The notes under the pieces were generated by a model that was given only the letters and a program-made list of their open reading frames with translations, had not been told where the DNA came from and ran no database searches. The translations under genes and the position numbers were made by a program. Positions 7,903 through 15,918 of a stretch of DNA of 33,518 nt are shown in pieces (position 1 is the first letter of the stretch; every line of letters starts with the position of its first letter). Source of the DNA: Desulfopila aestuarii DSM 18488 (GTDB taxonomy: Bacteria; Desulfobacterota; Desulfobulbia; Desulfobulbales; Desulfocapsaceae); contig NZ_FRFE01000044.1 in the NCBI RefSeq assembly GCF_900143695.1, positions 1-33,518 of the forward strand. Direction: 5' to 3'.

Positions 7903-10499
7903 TCGAAAGGAGAATTACACCCTTCATTAATCTGTCCGTCACAGTTATTATCAACACTATCACTGCAAATTTCATCTTCGCTTGGTGAAATTTCAGGATC
8001 AGCATCATTACAGTCAATTGTTGTTGAACAATTAATTTCGACGTAATAACCGTCTTGATCGTTGTCAGTGCAAGTAGGATTCAGCGAAGATGTCGAAAAA
8101 TTCCACCATTCACTTGATTCGCTCATTAAATTATTGATATCGTCTATAGCGTAAACTGCCCATGTGTAATGGCTGTCAGGGTTGAGAGTGTAGGCGGGTA
8201 GAGTGAATTCTTTATTCTGCGTCAAATAATATTCCGGTTTAGAAATGTTGCAAGTGTCGTAGACGTTGTAATCATCTGATTTGTCTAACATGTCAATTCC
8301 ACGATTGTTTATAACTAAGCAATGTTTAATTGATTCAATATTAATATTATCGGTCAGTGTAAAGGAGTGATTTTTTGAATAGTCTATAATCAAGTCAATT
8401 GTGGGAGATAGATTGTTTGGTGCAAAAATTTTATTGTCTATACTGGACGAAATTGTGAGTGTATATTCATCATTAGAGCTATAGTCGTCAGAAAGTATAT
8501 GTGATAGGGTAGCACTGCCAGAATAGAGTGCATTAAAAATCACAACCCCATTGTTGTAAGCATCAATGTAAACGCCAAATCCTAGCGTGACAAAATATTT
8601 GTCAATTTTTTCTCTGACGAAGTCGACAATGTTGGGGTTGAAAACATTCTTGAGTGTGCATCCCAATAGAATAACCCCGGGATCAGTTAAGTCGGCAGAA
8701 AGAAAATTATCAGCCAAGTAGTCCGTGAAAAAACTTTTGAATGCTGAAATGTATCCTTCGGTAATAAATTTATTGTATGTGTTAGTAATTTGAGGAATAG
8801 ACGGTGTTAAAAAATTCTTAAATTGTTCTCTGCAGACGTCAGTTTTGACGCTATATCTCAGAGAATGAGTAATTTTTTCTTTATCAATCTCTGTCACTAT
8901 TGAAGCCATCGGAGCTATTAACTCACTTGCTATGCTCATAGTAAGGCTTTGAAATATTTCAAACTGATTAGGTGATGTTGAAAAATCCTTAAGGTGAGCT
9001 CCTACTGTTGAAATTTTATATATTCCCGGTTGGTCAAAATGATAAGTGCTGCTGACATATCCATTGCCAAAATAGGAAGACAATATATCTGTTAAGCGAT
9101 CAATGAATAATCTCTGGTCGTCTTGATCAGTAAAAATTTTTTTGAAAAAGCTAGGTGCTCCTTGGAAACCTAATTTTAAAATTTCTTGAAGAATATCATC
9201 CGCACCAGGGAACGATATGTTTCGTGGTTCGACCCAATCAATTGCGTTGAAGCCCTCTTGGTTGTTGACACCGAAAACAGACCATCTGCCTAATCGGTTC
9301 TTTGCGGAAAGTATACTGTCATAGCCAGATTGCTTAATATCTCCGGAGAAGCAAATTCCATCTCTGTCTATGTTGTCAGAATCATATAGGTATAATGTAT
9401 TTACATCAAAACAATTGAAGCCAATCCATTCGGCATTAGCGTTGGGGATGAATGCGTCAATAACTTTGCCAATATTCAATTCGATCTTTTTAAAATAGTT
9501 AAAATTGGCAATGTCAGTAATGTTCATACTAGATAGTGCTTTATTGGCATCCGCACATTTTTCTAGAATTGACGTTGAAAGATGAGAATCGGAAAGTTTG
9601 AACGTTCCATTTTCTAATTCCTTTTCAATTTCTGAAGCTAAAATTTCCGTTTCCGGCAAGGACTCAATGAGCGCTAAAACCATTGCGTCTATCATTGGTT
9701 TGGTGGTTAAAATGCCACTTTGTATAGCGATCATTGAAATTGCTGTGCTTTTAGCATTTATTTCTGGATTAACCTCTCTAATTTCATTAGATTTTGCAAA
9801 TACTTTTAACAAATATGATGATCCATTTGAGTCAATCACTTCAAGAAGGGTAGTGGCATCACTATTCATCTCTGCTACAAAAAGGCCATCGCTAGAAATT
9901 GATGTTTGGCCAGCAATTCCACTATTGATAAAAAATTTATTAGGGTTATATCCGTTTGGCATTTTGATGCTGCCAGTATATTTGCGCGTAATTAATTGAA
10001 AATTATTTTCACCACCTAGATCATATTCGATTGTGCTTTCAGTTGATGGTGCTTCAATTATTGACAACGCTTTCTCGCTTCCGAATATCTTAACTGCATA
10101 AGTAAACCGTAATCGACTTGGATTTAAGAATGACCATTTTTTGTTGGTTGTCGTTTGAGAAACATCGAATTCATTATTAACGCCATTTACAACATCAACA
10201 TATTTGAAATATGGCTTCCCGTTATCCGTATATCCATCCGGATTCGACACCGTAACTGCGTCTGTACTTATGGAGTCAATTACGACAGTAATCGGCGTAA
10301 GGAAAACCTCGGCAGATTTGTTCGTAAGTGAAACATCAAAATAATTCTCGTTCGTCTGCCTATTGAAAAGCATCCGCGTTGAATTCTGCTGAATCTTGTC
10401 AGTTATATCTGTTTCCGCTGAGGCATCTATTGGAGCAATTAATAGAAGAATGAACATATAAAACATTGCCGGCCAGTGTCTTGATATCAGTTCTTTCAT
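6165..10499 (-). CDS. Large secreted protein with MopE-like motif and three FISUMP (C-type-lectin-like) modules
   Basis: 1444 residues behind AAAGGAGG, with a signal peptide (MFYMFILLLIAPIDASA). About residues 30-780 are AT-rich-coded beta/helical sequence I cannot assign. Around 809-865 comes a MopE-like cysteine and acidic segment (DNDQDGYY, DCNDADPEI, DNNCDGQINEGC) typical of calcium-binding surface proteins. Three tandem modules follow at about 867-1060, 1065-1250 and 1256-1444. Each starts GQVWMDRNLGASR (third: GQIWM), passes through LYQWGRG, NPCPxGFRLPT and an AGxR...YWS segment, and ends SVRC. This is the Fibrobacter succinogenes major paralogous (FISUMP/DUF1566-like) lectin fold. The scaffold is nearly identical among copies while the last ~55 residues differ strongly. 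Likely a surface adhesin or ligand-binding protein. Confidence 0.85.
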   Translation of the reverse strand: MKELISRHWPAMFYMFILLLIAPIDASAETDITDKIQQNSTRMLFNRQTNENYFDVSLTNKSAEVFLTPITVVIDSISTDAVTVSNPDGYTDNGKPYFKYVDVVNGVNNEFDVSQTTTNKKWSFLNPSRLRFTYAVKIFGSEKALSIIEAPSTESTIEYDLGGENNFQLITRKYTGSIKMPNGYNPNKFFINSGIAGQTSISSDGLFVAEMNSDATTLLEVIDSNGSSYLLKVFAKSNEIREVNPEINAKSTAISMIAIQSGILTTKPMIDAMVLALIESLPETEILASEIEKELENGTFKLSDSHLSTSILEKCADANKALSSMNITDIANFNYFKKIELNIGKVIDAFIPNANAEWIGFNCFDVNTLYLYDSDNIDRDGICFSGDIKQSGYDSILSAKNRLGRWSVFGVNNQEGFNAIDWVEPRNISFPGADDILQEILKLGFQGAPSFFKKIFTDQDDQRLFIDRLTDILSSYFGNGYVSSTYHFDQPGIYKISTVGAHLKDFSTSPNQFEIFQSLTMSIASELIAPMASIVTEIDKEKITHSLRYSVKTDVCREQFKNFLTPSIPQITNTYNKFITEGYISAFKSFFTDYLADNFLSADLTDPGVILLGCTLKNVFNPNIVDFVREKIDKYFVTLGFGVYIDAYNNGVVIFNALYSGSATLSHILSDDYSSNDEYTLTISSSIDNKIFAPNNLSPTIDLIIDYSKNHSFTLTDNINIESIKHCLVINNRGIDMLDKSDDYNVYDTCNISKPEYYLTQNKEFTLPAYTLNPDSHYTWAVYAIDDINNLMSESSEWWNFSTSSLNPTCTDNDQDGYYVEINCSTTIDCNDADPEISPSEDEICSDSVDNNCDGQINEGCNSPFEFETVTSNTGQVWMDRNLGASRVATSPTDTEAYGDLYQWGRGTDGHEKRDSGTTSTLSSSDTPGHSNFISSPNAPYDWRSPQNDSLWQGVSGINNPCPAGFRLPTETELNTERIYWTSNDAVGAFESPLKLTVAGQRLLFSYSLPIAGAGSSGDYWSGTVDGSQSRALGMDSGYALMYTTARGHGLSVRCIQDYEPDEIQTVTSTTGQVWMDRNLGASRAATSPTDSEAYGDLYQWGRGTDGHEKRGSGTTSTLSSSDTPGHSNFILSPNTPFDWRSPQNDSLWQGVSGINNPCPSGFRLPTETELKTEIASWTSDDASGAYSSPLKFVIAGGRSYNTGIDYGDGSYWSGTVDRALSRYMFLHRNSVEMYSFARAHGFSVRCIQDYEPEKIQTVTSAGQIWMDRNLGASRVATSPTDTEAYGDLYQWGRGRDGHEKRDSGITSIPSSSDTPNHSNFITPTTEPYDWRTPQNNNLWQGVNGINNPCPSGFRLPTITELETERTSWSSNDLVGAYGSPLKLVAAGYRPSYFGGLSLAGRYGIYWSDSMDGFSSQYLGIVSNDAGVHSGDRANGVSVRCLKD

Positions 10500-10560
10500 T
10501 AATTCCTCCTTTGATAGGCGAGCACCACTACGTCACGTTTATTTTGTGCGGATTATCAGT

Positions 10561-10680
10561 AAAAAAAAAGCCAAGTTACCCTAATATGTTTTCACATATC
10601 GTCTGGCAACCTGGCTTTCCCACATACATCGTGGTTCCATGGCTTTCCGTACGGCCCTAACCCAAGACCGTGTGGCTTTA
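10561..10680 (-). promoter_or_regulatory. GEMM-like (c-di-GMP-I class) riboswitch with overlapping terminator
   Basis: On the minus strand, between the PEP-CTERM gene and the FISUMP gene, the RNA contains ACGGAAAGCCATGG, then a CCAC/GTGG hairpin, then AAAGCCAGGTTGCC. These resemble the conserved ACGCAAAGCC and AGCCGGGTTGCC blocks of the GEMM aptamer. The 3' block (10605-10618) can instead pair with GGTAACTTGGCTTT (10567-10580), giving a long hairpin followed by a run of nine U (10561-10569): an intrinsic terminator that competes with the aptamer. Ligand binding would then allow read-through into the surface-protein gene. The 5' half fits the consensus less well, so class and ligand (c-di-GMP or 3',3'-cGAMP) are inferred. 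Confidence 0.55.
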
Positions 10681-10703
10681 TCAGAATGTCATATCATGTG
10701 ATT

Positions 10704-11279
10704 CTATGCAGGTTTTGCTGAATTTCTCTTTCGTGATCTTGCAAGCAATCCCGCTAAACCTGTTCCGAACAGTAGCATAGTCGCCGGTTCGGGAACTGCA
10801 TCGGTGGGTTGGGTGTTGAGTGTTAAATCAAAGTTCGAAAATGTAGCGACAGACCCGAGTCCGTCATCATAAATACCCGCTTCCAAACCAAACGTTAAAC
10901 TTATCGTACTACCTCTAAAAGGAACTAGATCAAGGACGTATATTCCTGAGTTATTCCCGTTCACCTCAAGGTCGTAATATGAGCCAAAACCATCATCGAC
11001 CATGACTACGAGCCAGTCGTCGTCATATTCATCGCTAGTTAGTCCGTAATTGACTGAAAAGGATAGCGCATTGGAGGAGACCGAAAATGAATCATCGTAG
11101 AAGTAGCTACTCCACAGACCACTGGTTTCATCAATCGTGACAACGTTGCCATTTACGTTAACATCGCCATCTGGCGTGAAGGTGTTCAGGTCAAGCTGGT
11201 CAGCCGACGCTGCGCCTGATATCGACAGAAAGGTGGTAATTACGGCAAGTTCAATGAATAGACGGTTATTTTTTCTCAT
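10704..11279 (-). CDS. PEP-CTERM sorted exported protein
   Basis: 191 residues. ATG 11279 is chosen because AGGGGAGC precedes it; an upstream in-frame start at 11309 has no ribosome site. The N-terminus is a signal peptide (LFIELAVITTFLSISGAASA). The C-terminus has the full PEP-CTERM tripartite signal: VPEP, a hydrophobic helix (MLLFGTGLAGLLA) and a basic tail RSRKR. In other bacteria this signal is cleaved and sorted by an exosortase, usually linked with extracellular polysaccharide. The mature part is rich in Asp, Ser, Tyr and beta strands. No exosortase gene is in this window, so the host must supply it. Confidence 0.88.
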   Translation of the reverse strand: MRKNNRLFIELAVITTFLSISGAASADQLDLNTFTPDGDVNVNGNVVTIDETSGLWSSYFYDDSFSVSSNALSFSVNYGLTSDEYDDDWLVVMVDDGFGSYYDLEVNGNNSGIYVLDLVPFRGSTISLTFGLEAGIYDDGLGSVATFSNFDLTLNTQPTDAVPEPATMLLFGTGLAGLLARSRKRNSAKPA

Positions 11280-12007
11280 AAACCAAGCTCCCCTAGAAAG
11301 TTTCCCCAAGAACCATCAAAAGAATTCGACCTTGTCGTATGTGCAATTAACGTACCTTTTCAGATCGGCCTGCTTGGAATGAATTGTGGTTGTATTTTGT
11401 TAGGCTTTGGGCATTTTGGTATTGATTGTTAAATGTCTAGATTTTAGTGTTTTTTGCATGCTTCCGATTATCCGTAAAATATAGTTCAGTTTATCGGAAT
11501 TTTCTGGACATCGATCACTTACCGATTCCTGATCATCGATAACTCAGTTATGGAATATTCCATCAACGTTATATGTCAAAATATACGGATATTACATATG
11601 AATATGCTTGCATTGAGACCATAGGTGCTAATGTCATCCGCGGTTGAAAACCTTGCAACCATGTCTCCTTGAGATGCTGTCGATTCGACAAGATAAAAAA
11701 TCTGTTGATTTCAGGGGCGGCGGCGTCGATGAACCCGAATCAGAGCATTTTCGTTCTCATTATGACCCGGTAGAGGCAACAGATTAGAGGGGAACAGTCC
11801 CTCCTCGTCATGCGATGCCGGCAGACGTGTGAAACGTCAAAGTTGTATGACCTCACACCCCGCTGTAGGACGATGGCACTTTCGGATAGTGTCAATAAAA
11901 GACTCGTGATAACAAGAATATGTAGATTTTACTTCGAAAAGCCGATGTAAAGCTCAGTCACATCAGCTGTCGGTCACTACCAGACCCATGCACCCCACGT
12001 CGACCCA
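11280..12007. other. Gap of about 730 bases; promoter region and a palindrome
   Basis: No gene is supported. The left half is AT-rich and upstream of the PEP-CTERM gene, so it should contain that operon's promoter, though I cannot point to a clear box. At 11827-11858 GTGTGA and GTCA are mirrored by TGAC and TCACAC around an 8-base loop; a smaller GAGGG/CCCTC hairpin lies at 11787-11803. These follow the end of the mobilization operon (12008) and could be its terminator or a protein site. No T run is present. Confidence 0.4.
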
Positions 12008-12820
12008 CTACACCCCTCGCCTTTTCGGTTTCCCATACCTCGCCGGTGAGTATCGATCCTGGATCACCTGGTGATGCCCAGAGCATCGCTTCGGTGGTCC
12101 TCCCGCTGACGGCGTTGTGGTGGGCGGTTCCGTCTCTGGATCATGACCACCACCCAGTAGTTTTTCGGCCATCTCATTGAACTCGGCGTCATCAAAGGCG
12201 CTGGCCAGACCCGGATGCCGTTGCCGGATATGATCCTCTAGAACCTCGTGGTCATCATCACCCTCGCCCGAATCCCTGCCGTCACTCACCTGACGATCCT
12301 GGCCGTCCGTGACACGCCGAGCCGCTGCTTTACTTGTATTTCGTCGAGCTGGTATCCCGACCGATCTCTGGACCCCGGATGACGGTCCCTGGGTAACCGT
12401 CGCCTGCCATTCAACCTTGTCAACGACGGTACAGAACTGATTCCAACTCGATGGTATGTGATTTCGTATTACCAAGGCATAGGCGACCGTAGCCAGATTC
12501 TGCATCCCGATCAGCTGCTGACCAACACCGATGGTATCGATGACCTGGGCGGCCACAGCAGCAACCTCACGCCCGAGTCGCGCACCCGGTAGCGCGGGGT
12601 GATTGGTCATCACCTTCAGGATTAACGTGGCGTAATCCTCGCTACTCCGCTGATGGAGTAGGACGATCTCGCGCGTGAATAACTCCAAGGCCTCGAGTAT
12701 AGGGTCATCAATCGCCAGCCTCGCTGACAAACGGATAACGTCGGTTTCCTTGAGCCACTGGAATCCGGAAACCATGTCCAGTAGCTGGTCGTACTCCAAA
12801 TTTTCCACGATATTTTTCAT
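12008..12820 (-). CDS. Unknown protein, last gene of the mobilization operon
   Basis: 270 residues. The first ~140 are predicted helical (LEALELFTREIVLLHQ, AVAAQVIDTIGVGQQL). About 145-270 are low-complexity: Arg/Asp/Gly-rich, then Pro/Thr-rich, ending KPKRRGV. Its ATG overlaps the stop of the upstream gene by four bases, so it is translated with it. No known domain recognised. Position in a relaxase operon suggests an accessory of transfer or of element maintenance; the basic disordered tail would suit nucleic-acid binding, which is inference. Confidence 0.7.
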   Translation of the reverse strand: MKNIVENLEYDQLLDMVSGFQWLKETDVIRLSARLAIDDPILEALELFTREIVLLHQRSSEDYATLILKVMTNHPALPGARLGREVAAVAAQVIDTIGVGQQLIGMQNLATVAYALVIRNHIPSSWNQFCTVVDKVEWQATVTQGPSSGVQRSVGIPARRNTSKAAARRVTDGQDRQVSDGRDSGEGDDDHEVLEDHIRQRHPGLASAFDDAEFNEMAEKLLGGGHDPETEPPTTTPSAGGPPKRCSGHHQVIQDRYSPARYGKPKRRGV

Positions 12821-13542
12821 GATTCACCGTCCTCTCCGAAGAAATTTTTCAGCTGTTGATAGAGCGCCGCATTCTGCAGTGTCATCAGCCGTGGGTCATG
12901 GCATGTGGCCGTCAGGTACTGGTTGCCGATACTCTGCAACTGCGCCTTCCAAAACGTTGCATTCTCGCGCATGATCGCCGCCGCGTCCGCCGTGGGCGGA
13001 CGTTGTTTATCGATTGCACTTGCATAGAGAACATCGAGCGGAATCTGTGTTGGCTGGCTCGCCTGCATGAAGACATTGAAAAACCATTCGGTCACAGGGC
13101 GCTCCAGGACGTGCAGCCGCCGGTAAGCATTGCGCATCATCTCGGTTATGGCGTACTCGGTCAGTGCACTCGGGTCGTGGTCAACGATCCTGAGCGTCGG
13201 CGCTTTGACAACCAGCTCGAGTCGAAGCGCATCTCCAAACTGCCATGGAGCCGGGTCCGCCTGATCACCGGACGGGTCGACCGCGCCTTGCTCGCCGAGC
13301 AGGATTTCGAGCTTTTCTCTAGCCTCGTCGCCATCCTCGTATGGAAACAGGAGAACATGCTGGCTGATGATCAAATCGAGCACCGCCGACCTCAGCCGGG
13401 GATGATTGATGACAAGAAAATCGACCACTGATCCCTGGAGTGCATGTGGAGTACTAAGTTTGTCATGGTCGATCTGAATCACCGGAACCGCTCTCCCGAT
13501 GTCGAGGGTCGCCAGGCCGTCGAAACTAAAAGAGTGTCGCAT
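12817..13542 (-). CDS. Unknown protein in the mobilization operon
   Basis: 241 residues starting MRHSFSFDGL. ATG 13542 lies one base past the TGA of the previous gene, with GGTGA as ribosome site; TTG and GTG starts slightly upstream are in frame. The protein is mixed alpha/beta, with DFLVINHPRLRSAVLDLIISQ, a hydrophilic Asp-rich middle and helical C-terminus. I recognise no motif. The 4-base overlap with the next gene and contact with the previous one mark it as part of a four-gene unit with the relaxase. Confidence 0.7.
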   Translation of the reverse strand: MRHSFSFDGLATLDIGRAVPVIQIDHDKLSTPHALQGSVVDFLVINHPRLRSAVLDLIISQHVLLFPYEDGDEAREKLEILLGEQGAVDPSGDQADPAPWQFGDALRLELVVKAPTLRIVDHDPSALTEYAITEMMRNAYRRLHVLERPVTEWFFNVFMQASQPTQIPLDVLYASAIDKQRPPTADAAAIMRENATFWKAQLQSIGNQYLTATCHDPRLMTLQNAALYQQLKNFFGEDGES

Positions 13543-13543
13543 A

Positions 13544-13867
13544 TCAGTCACCAATAGCAGAGATTAGCTTCTCCTGCCGCCTCACATGGCGATATTGCCG
13601 GTAGTTCAAGATTGCTGCATTCCAGGTGTCACCGCCGGTTATTTTGAGAAGTTTACGTAAGTGCTGTGGAGAGATGTCGAGGTCATAAAATGCCGAAAGG
13701 TACCCAGTGATCTCTGACAGCGGTGATCCGTCACCGTGTAGCTGAATGAGATGGTTTCTGAACTCTCGGTCAGCGAGTTTTCGCAGGGCAGTGACTGATA
13801 TCCCTGTCCTGGCGGCATAGGTCTTCAGCGCTTGATACTTTTCGAAATTTTCCTGGTATGTGTCCAT
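13544..13867 (-). CDS. Small helical protein overlapping the relaxase gene (possible mobilization accessory)
   Basis: 107 residues, all-helical and basic. The N-terminal part (YQALKTYAARTGISVTALRKL) and the middle (LSEITGYLSAFYDLDISPQHLRKLL) both read like helix-turn-helix segments. The start lies 43 bases inside the end of the relaxase gene, showing tight coupling. Relaxase operons often encode a small DNA-binding accessory that helps form the relaxosome at oriT; that role would fit, but no family is recognised. Confidence 0.65.
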   Translation of the reverse strand: MDTYQENFEKYQALKTYAARTGISVTALRKLADREFRNHLIQLHGDGSPLSEITGYLSAFYDLDISPQHLRKLLKITGGDTWNAAILNYRQYRHVRRQEKLISAIGD

Positions 13868-14760
13868 GCCCTTGCCCTAAAGAGTTGTTTCTGTAGCCGC
13901 TCCTGGGGTGTCAGCGGCTTGTGCTCCGCGCGCTCGGTTGGCGCAGGGGTGTCATGCAGCGGACGGATGTTTGCCGTCTTGCAATAGGTAGTCGAAAGTT
14001 CGCACATGGTGTTCATGGTCTGCATGAGCATGCCTGCAGGCTGACTCTGCGGCATCTTCGACAGCATCGACGCGGCTATTTTCAGGCAGTAGTCACGCAA
14101 TCGTTTACTGGTCAGCCTGGATGCCAGAGCTGTCATGAACCTGGGATTCCGACGTTGCTCCGTGGTGCCTTGTTGGTTCAGCCAGCGTCGTTCCTTGGTG
14201 TTGATACTTCCGGGTCTGCCATGGTCGACCTCGTAACCAAACCTCTCGAACATACCGGCAACAGTCTGCTTCATCTGGCCGGTGATGTTCATTCGGAAAT
14301 CTTCCAGAATCGCTCCGTAGCCACCGTTCCGGTAGCTGAACAGTCCCTGCAGGTGCAGATGTTGTTTGCCTCGGTTTGATGTCCTGTGCAGGACCATGGT
14401 CACCGGGATGTGACGTGGGAAGTCTTGAAGGACGGCCTTGGCTAGTTGGTTCACTTGCGCTTCGGAAATATCGTTAGGAAGGTTGATGACGAACTGGCGA
14501 GCGGTCACCCTGGCGTTATGATGAACTGAGCTGCCAGGGGTCTGGCGTGCTTCAATGAACCGTTCATGGATTCCTCGCCAGTGTTTGACCAATACCGCCT
14601 GGTCGGCTTTGCAGGCTTTCGGTATGGACTTGGTCCACACTCGCGCCTGCTCGTCCGCGCTCAGCTGGTGTCCGTTCGTGAGATACGAAACGTGAGCCGA
14701 TGGATCTCCGGCCATGCTGGCGTGGTTAACCCAGAGCTTTGCAACTTTCTTCGCCGTCAT
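13825..14760 (-). CDS. MOB relaxase (MobA/MobL-like HUH endonuclease)
   Basis: 311 residues. The segment from about 84 to 145 follows the MobA/MobL pattern: ARQFVINLPNDISEAQ, a helix, VTMVLHRTSN and GKQHLHLQGLFSYR. This gives His125 and the metal-binding pair His134-x-His136. The nucleophile could be Tyr26 (AHVSYLTNG), as in relaxases with a Y-L/I-x-R/N-x-G N-terminus. Such enzymes nick oriT, stay covalently bound to the 5' end and pilot the strand through a conjugation channel. No type IV secretion genes are present, so the element would be mobilizable rather than self-transmissible. GGGAG precedes the ATG. Confidence 0.78.
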   Translation of the reverse strand: MTAKKVAKLWVNHASMAGDPSAHVSYLTNGHQLSADEQARVWTKSIPKACKADQAVLVKHWRGIHERFIEARQTPGSSVHHNARVTARQFVINLPNDISEAQVNQLAKAVLQDFPRHIPVTMVLHRTSNRGKQHLHLQGLFSYRNGGYGAILEDFRMNITGQMKQTVAGMFERFGYEVDHGRPGSINTKERRWLNQQGTTEQRRNPRFMTALASRLTSKRLRDYCLKIAASMLSKMPQSQPAGMLMQTMNTMCELSTTYCKTANIRPLHDTPAPTERAEHKPLTPQERLQKQLFRARAWTHTRKISKSIKR

Positions 14761-14761
14761 A

Positions 14762-14932
14762 TCAACACTCCCAAGATATTAAGGCCCTTACAGGTAACTT
14801 CGTATACCTGGTAATGGCCCTGACAACCGAGGCGATGTTTTCCAGAGGTGTAAAACACAGCCAGGGGTTCGGTCGTTGGTATTTCAGTCCCTGAAATGTC
14901 GGTTCTATGACGGCAGGTAGTGGAAAGACCAT
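14762..14932 (-). CDS. Small protein just upstream of the relaxase
   Basis: 56 residues starting MVFPLPAVIEPTFQGLKYQR; GGAG lies 9 bases before ATG 14932, and an alternative ATG at 14956 is in frame. It includes WLCFTPLENIASVVRAIT, a convincing helix-rich protein sequence. Its TGA is one base before the relaxase ATG, so the two would be coupled. Function unknown. Part of its 5' coding sequence is repeated at 17310-17326. Confidence 0.45.
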   Translation of the reverse strand: MVFPLPAVIEPTFQGLKYQRPNPWLCFTPLENIASVVRAITRYTKLPVRALISWEC

Positions 14933-14997
14933 GATGACCGGCTCCGGCACCCTCATCGAGATGCCGGTCGCCCGGTCAGGTAATGCAGGAGGTTTGG

Positions 14998-15324
14998 CTA
15001 AATTCCGTCCATCGCATTGAAAATGTCCTGGACGTTAGGGTCTTGGGCAATCGCCTGACCGCACGTCTGTCGGCCCCATACTATGCCGAAAGGCGTTTTG
15101 ACGATAACTTCATCTGTATTCGCTGCGACCGTCGCGAATCTCTCCGAGACCGTCCACCACTGGTAGACGGTAATCTCGTCGCGGTCATCATCGCCGCACC
15201 TAGTAATGGCCTCGGCAATATCATCGGCTACAAAACTCTGCGCTTCCAGCTCCCGCCGGACCTGTGCTGAAACGTCGCTGTATATGTGCTGGTCGACGGC
15301 TTGATCTAATGAAAGAGTGTTCAT
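14998..15324 (-). CDS. Small acidic protein in mobilization region
   Basis: 108 residues from ATG 15324, with AAGGAGACC directly upstream; the frame is open further back but without a ribosome site. Acidic and helical at first (VRRELEAQSFVADDIAEAIT), with YQWWTVSERFA and a final IAQDPNVQDIFNAM. No recognised family. Genes of this size and composition are common beside relaxase operons. Confidence 0.65.
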   Translation of the reverse strand: MNTLSLDQAVDQHIYSDVSAQVRRELEAQSFVADDIAEAITRCGDDDRDEITVYQWWTVSERFATVAANTDEVIVKTPFGIVWGRQTCGQAIAQDPNVQDIFNAMDGI

Positions 15325-15476
15325 GTGGGTCTCCTTGCTGGATGAGTTCGGGCGTGCCATTACGGGCGCGGACAGCGTCTGCACACGGAATTTCTTTTAT
15401 GTATCCGGTAAGGAGAAGCTGTCGGAGTCTGTTCAACAGACCGAAAATTGATGCTGGTCTGATAATGCGAGGTCAT

Positions 15477-15527
15477 GCCCGGAGGGTATGTGTAGACCGG
15501 TCAACGAGCGCCGACCGGTGTCCGGGC
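15477..15527. repeat. Nested inverted repeats, candidate oriT or regulatory site
   Basis: GCCCGGA (15477-15483) is mirrored by TCCGGGC (15521-15527). Inside, ACCGGT occurs at 15496-15501 and 15514-15519 and can pair with itself. The site sits between two minus-strand genes in the leader of the mobilization cluster. With no T tract it is not a normal terminator. An origin of transfer is one possible reading, unproven. Confidence 0.4.
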
Positions 15528-15546
15528 GGTATGGCCTCCGGTGGTT

Positions 15547-15918
15547 CTAATATTCGCTCGGTAACAGCACGGTGGTATACGTGTCGTCTCCAGCCAACAT
15601 CGTTTGTATCCATATCGTTGAATCCTGAAATCCAGGGCAGGGGTAGACCGACATCAAAATGCCTTCCTCGCGCTGTACCGCGACGGCACTCAGTTTGAGA
15701 TCGTTTGAGGTCACTAATGCTCCTTTCTCTAGTTCAATTGTGGTCAGAGCCGCATCAGTCAATCTGCCAACGGTGCCGAAATCACCAACAGCATGCCGGA
15801 TGATCAGGTCGAGATAATCGATGTTGTTGTCCTCGCAGAACGCCAGCGCCCCACGGGTGATGACGGTCCTACCTAGCTGAAACCGTTGGCCGGTAACTCG
15901 TGCGTGGTTCAGTGTCAT
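15547..15918 (-). CDS. Plasmid-type conserved protein (ends in the T-x-LLPxEY pattern)
   Basis: 123 residues after CTGGAGACATTT. It contains RGALAFCEDNNIDYLDLIIRHAVGDFG, a middle DAALTTIELEKG, and ends IWIQTM..DDTYTTVLLPSEY. This matches from memory a small protein family common on plasmids and integrative elements (RGALxAL...LxRHxxGDWG...TxxLLPEEY), often annotated hypothetical or plasmid-related. The function is not established. It supports a plasmid-like origin for the 12-17 kb module. Confidence 0.75.
   Translation of the reverse strand: MTLNHARVTGQRFQLGRTVITRGALAFCEDNNIDYLDLIIRHAVGDFGTVGRLTDAALTTIELEKGALVTSNDLKLSAVAVQREEGILMSVYPCPGFQDSTIWIQTMLAGDDTYTTVLLPSEY

Noticed and set aside
6165-10499. 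Complete diversity-generating retroelement
   Set aside because: Only target-like modules are visible; no reverse transcriptase or template repeat was found on either strand.
12856-13431. 191-codon open frame antisense to the mobilization operon
   Set aside because: Opposite strand of a coherent overlapping operon in GC-rich DNA; typical shadow frame.
15264-15698. 144-codon plus-strand gene in the mobilization leader
   Set aside because: Overlaps two minus-strand genes with strong ribosome sites and is Arg/Cys-rich as chance frames in GC-rich DNA are.
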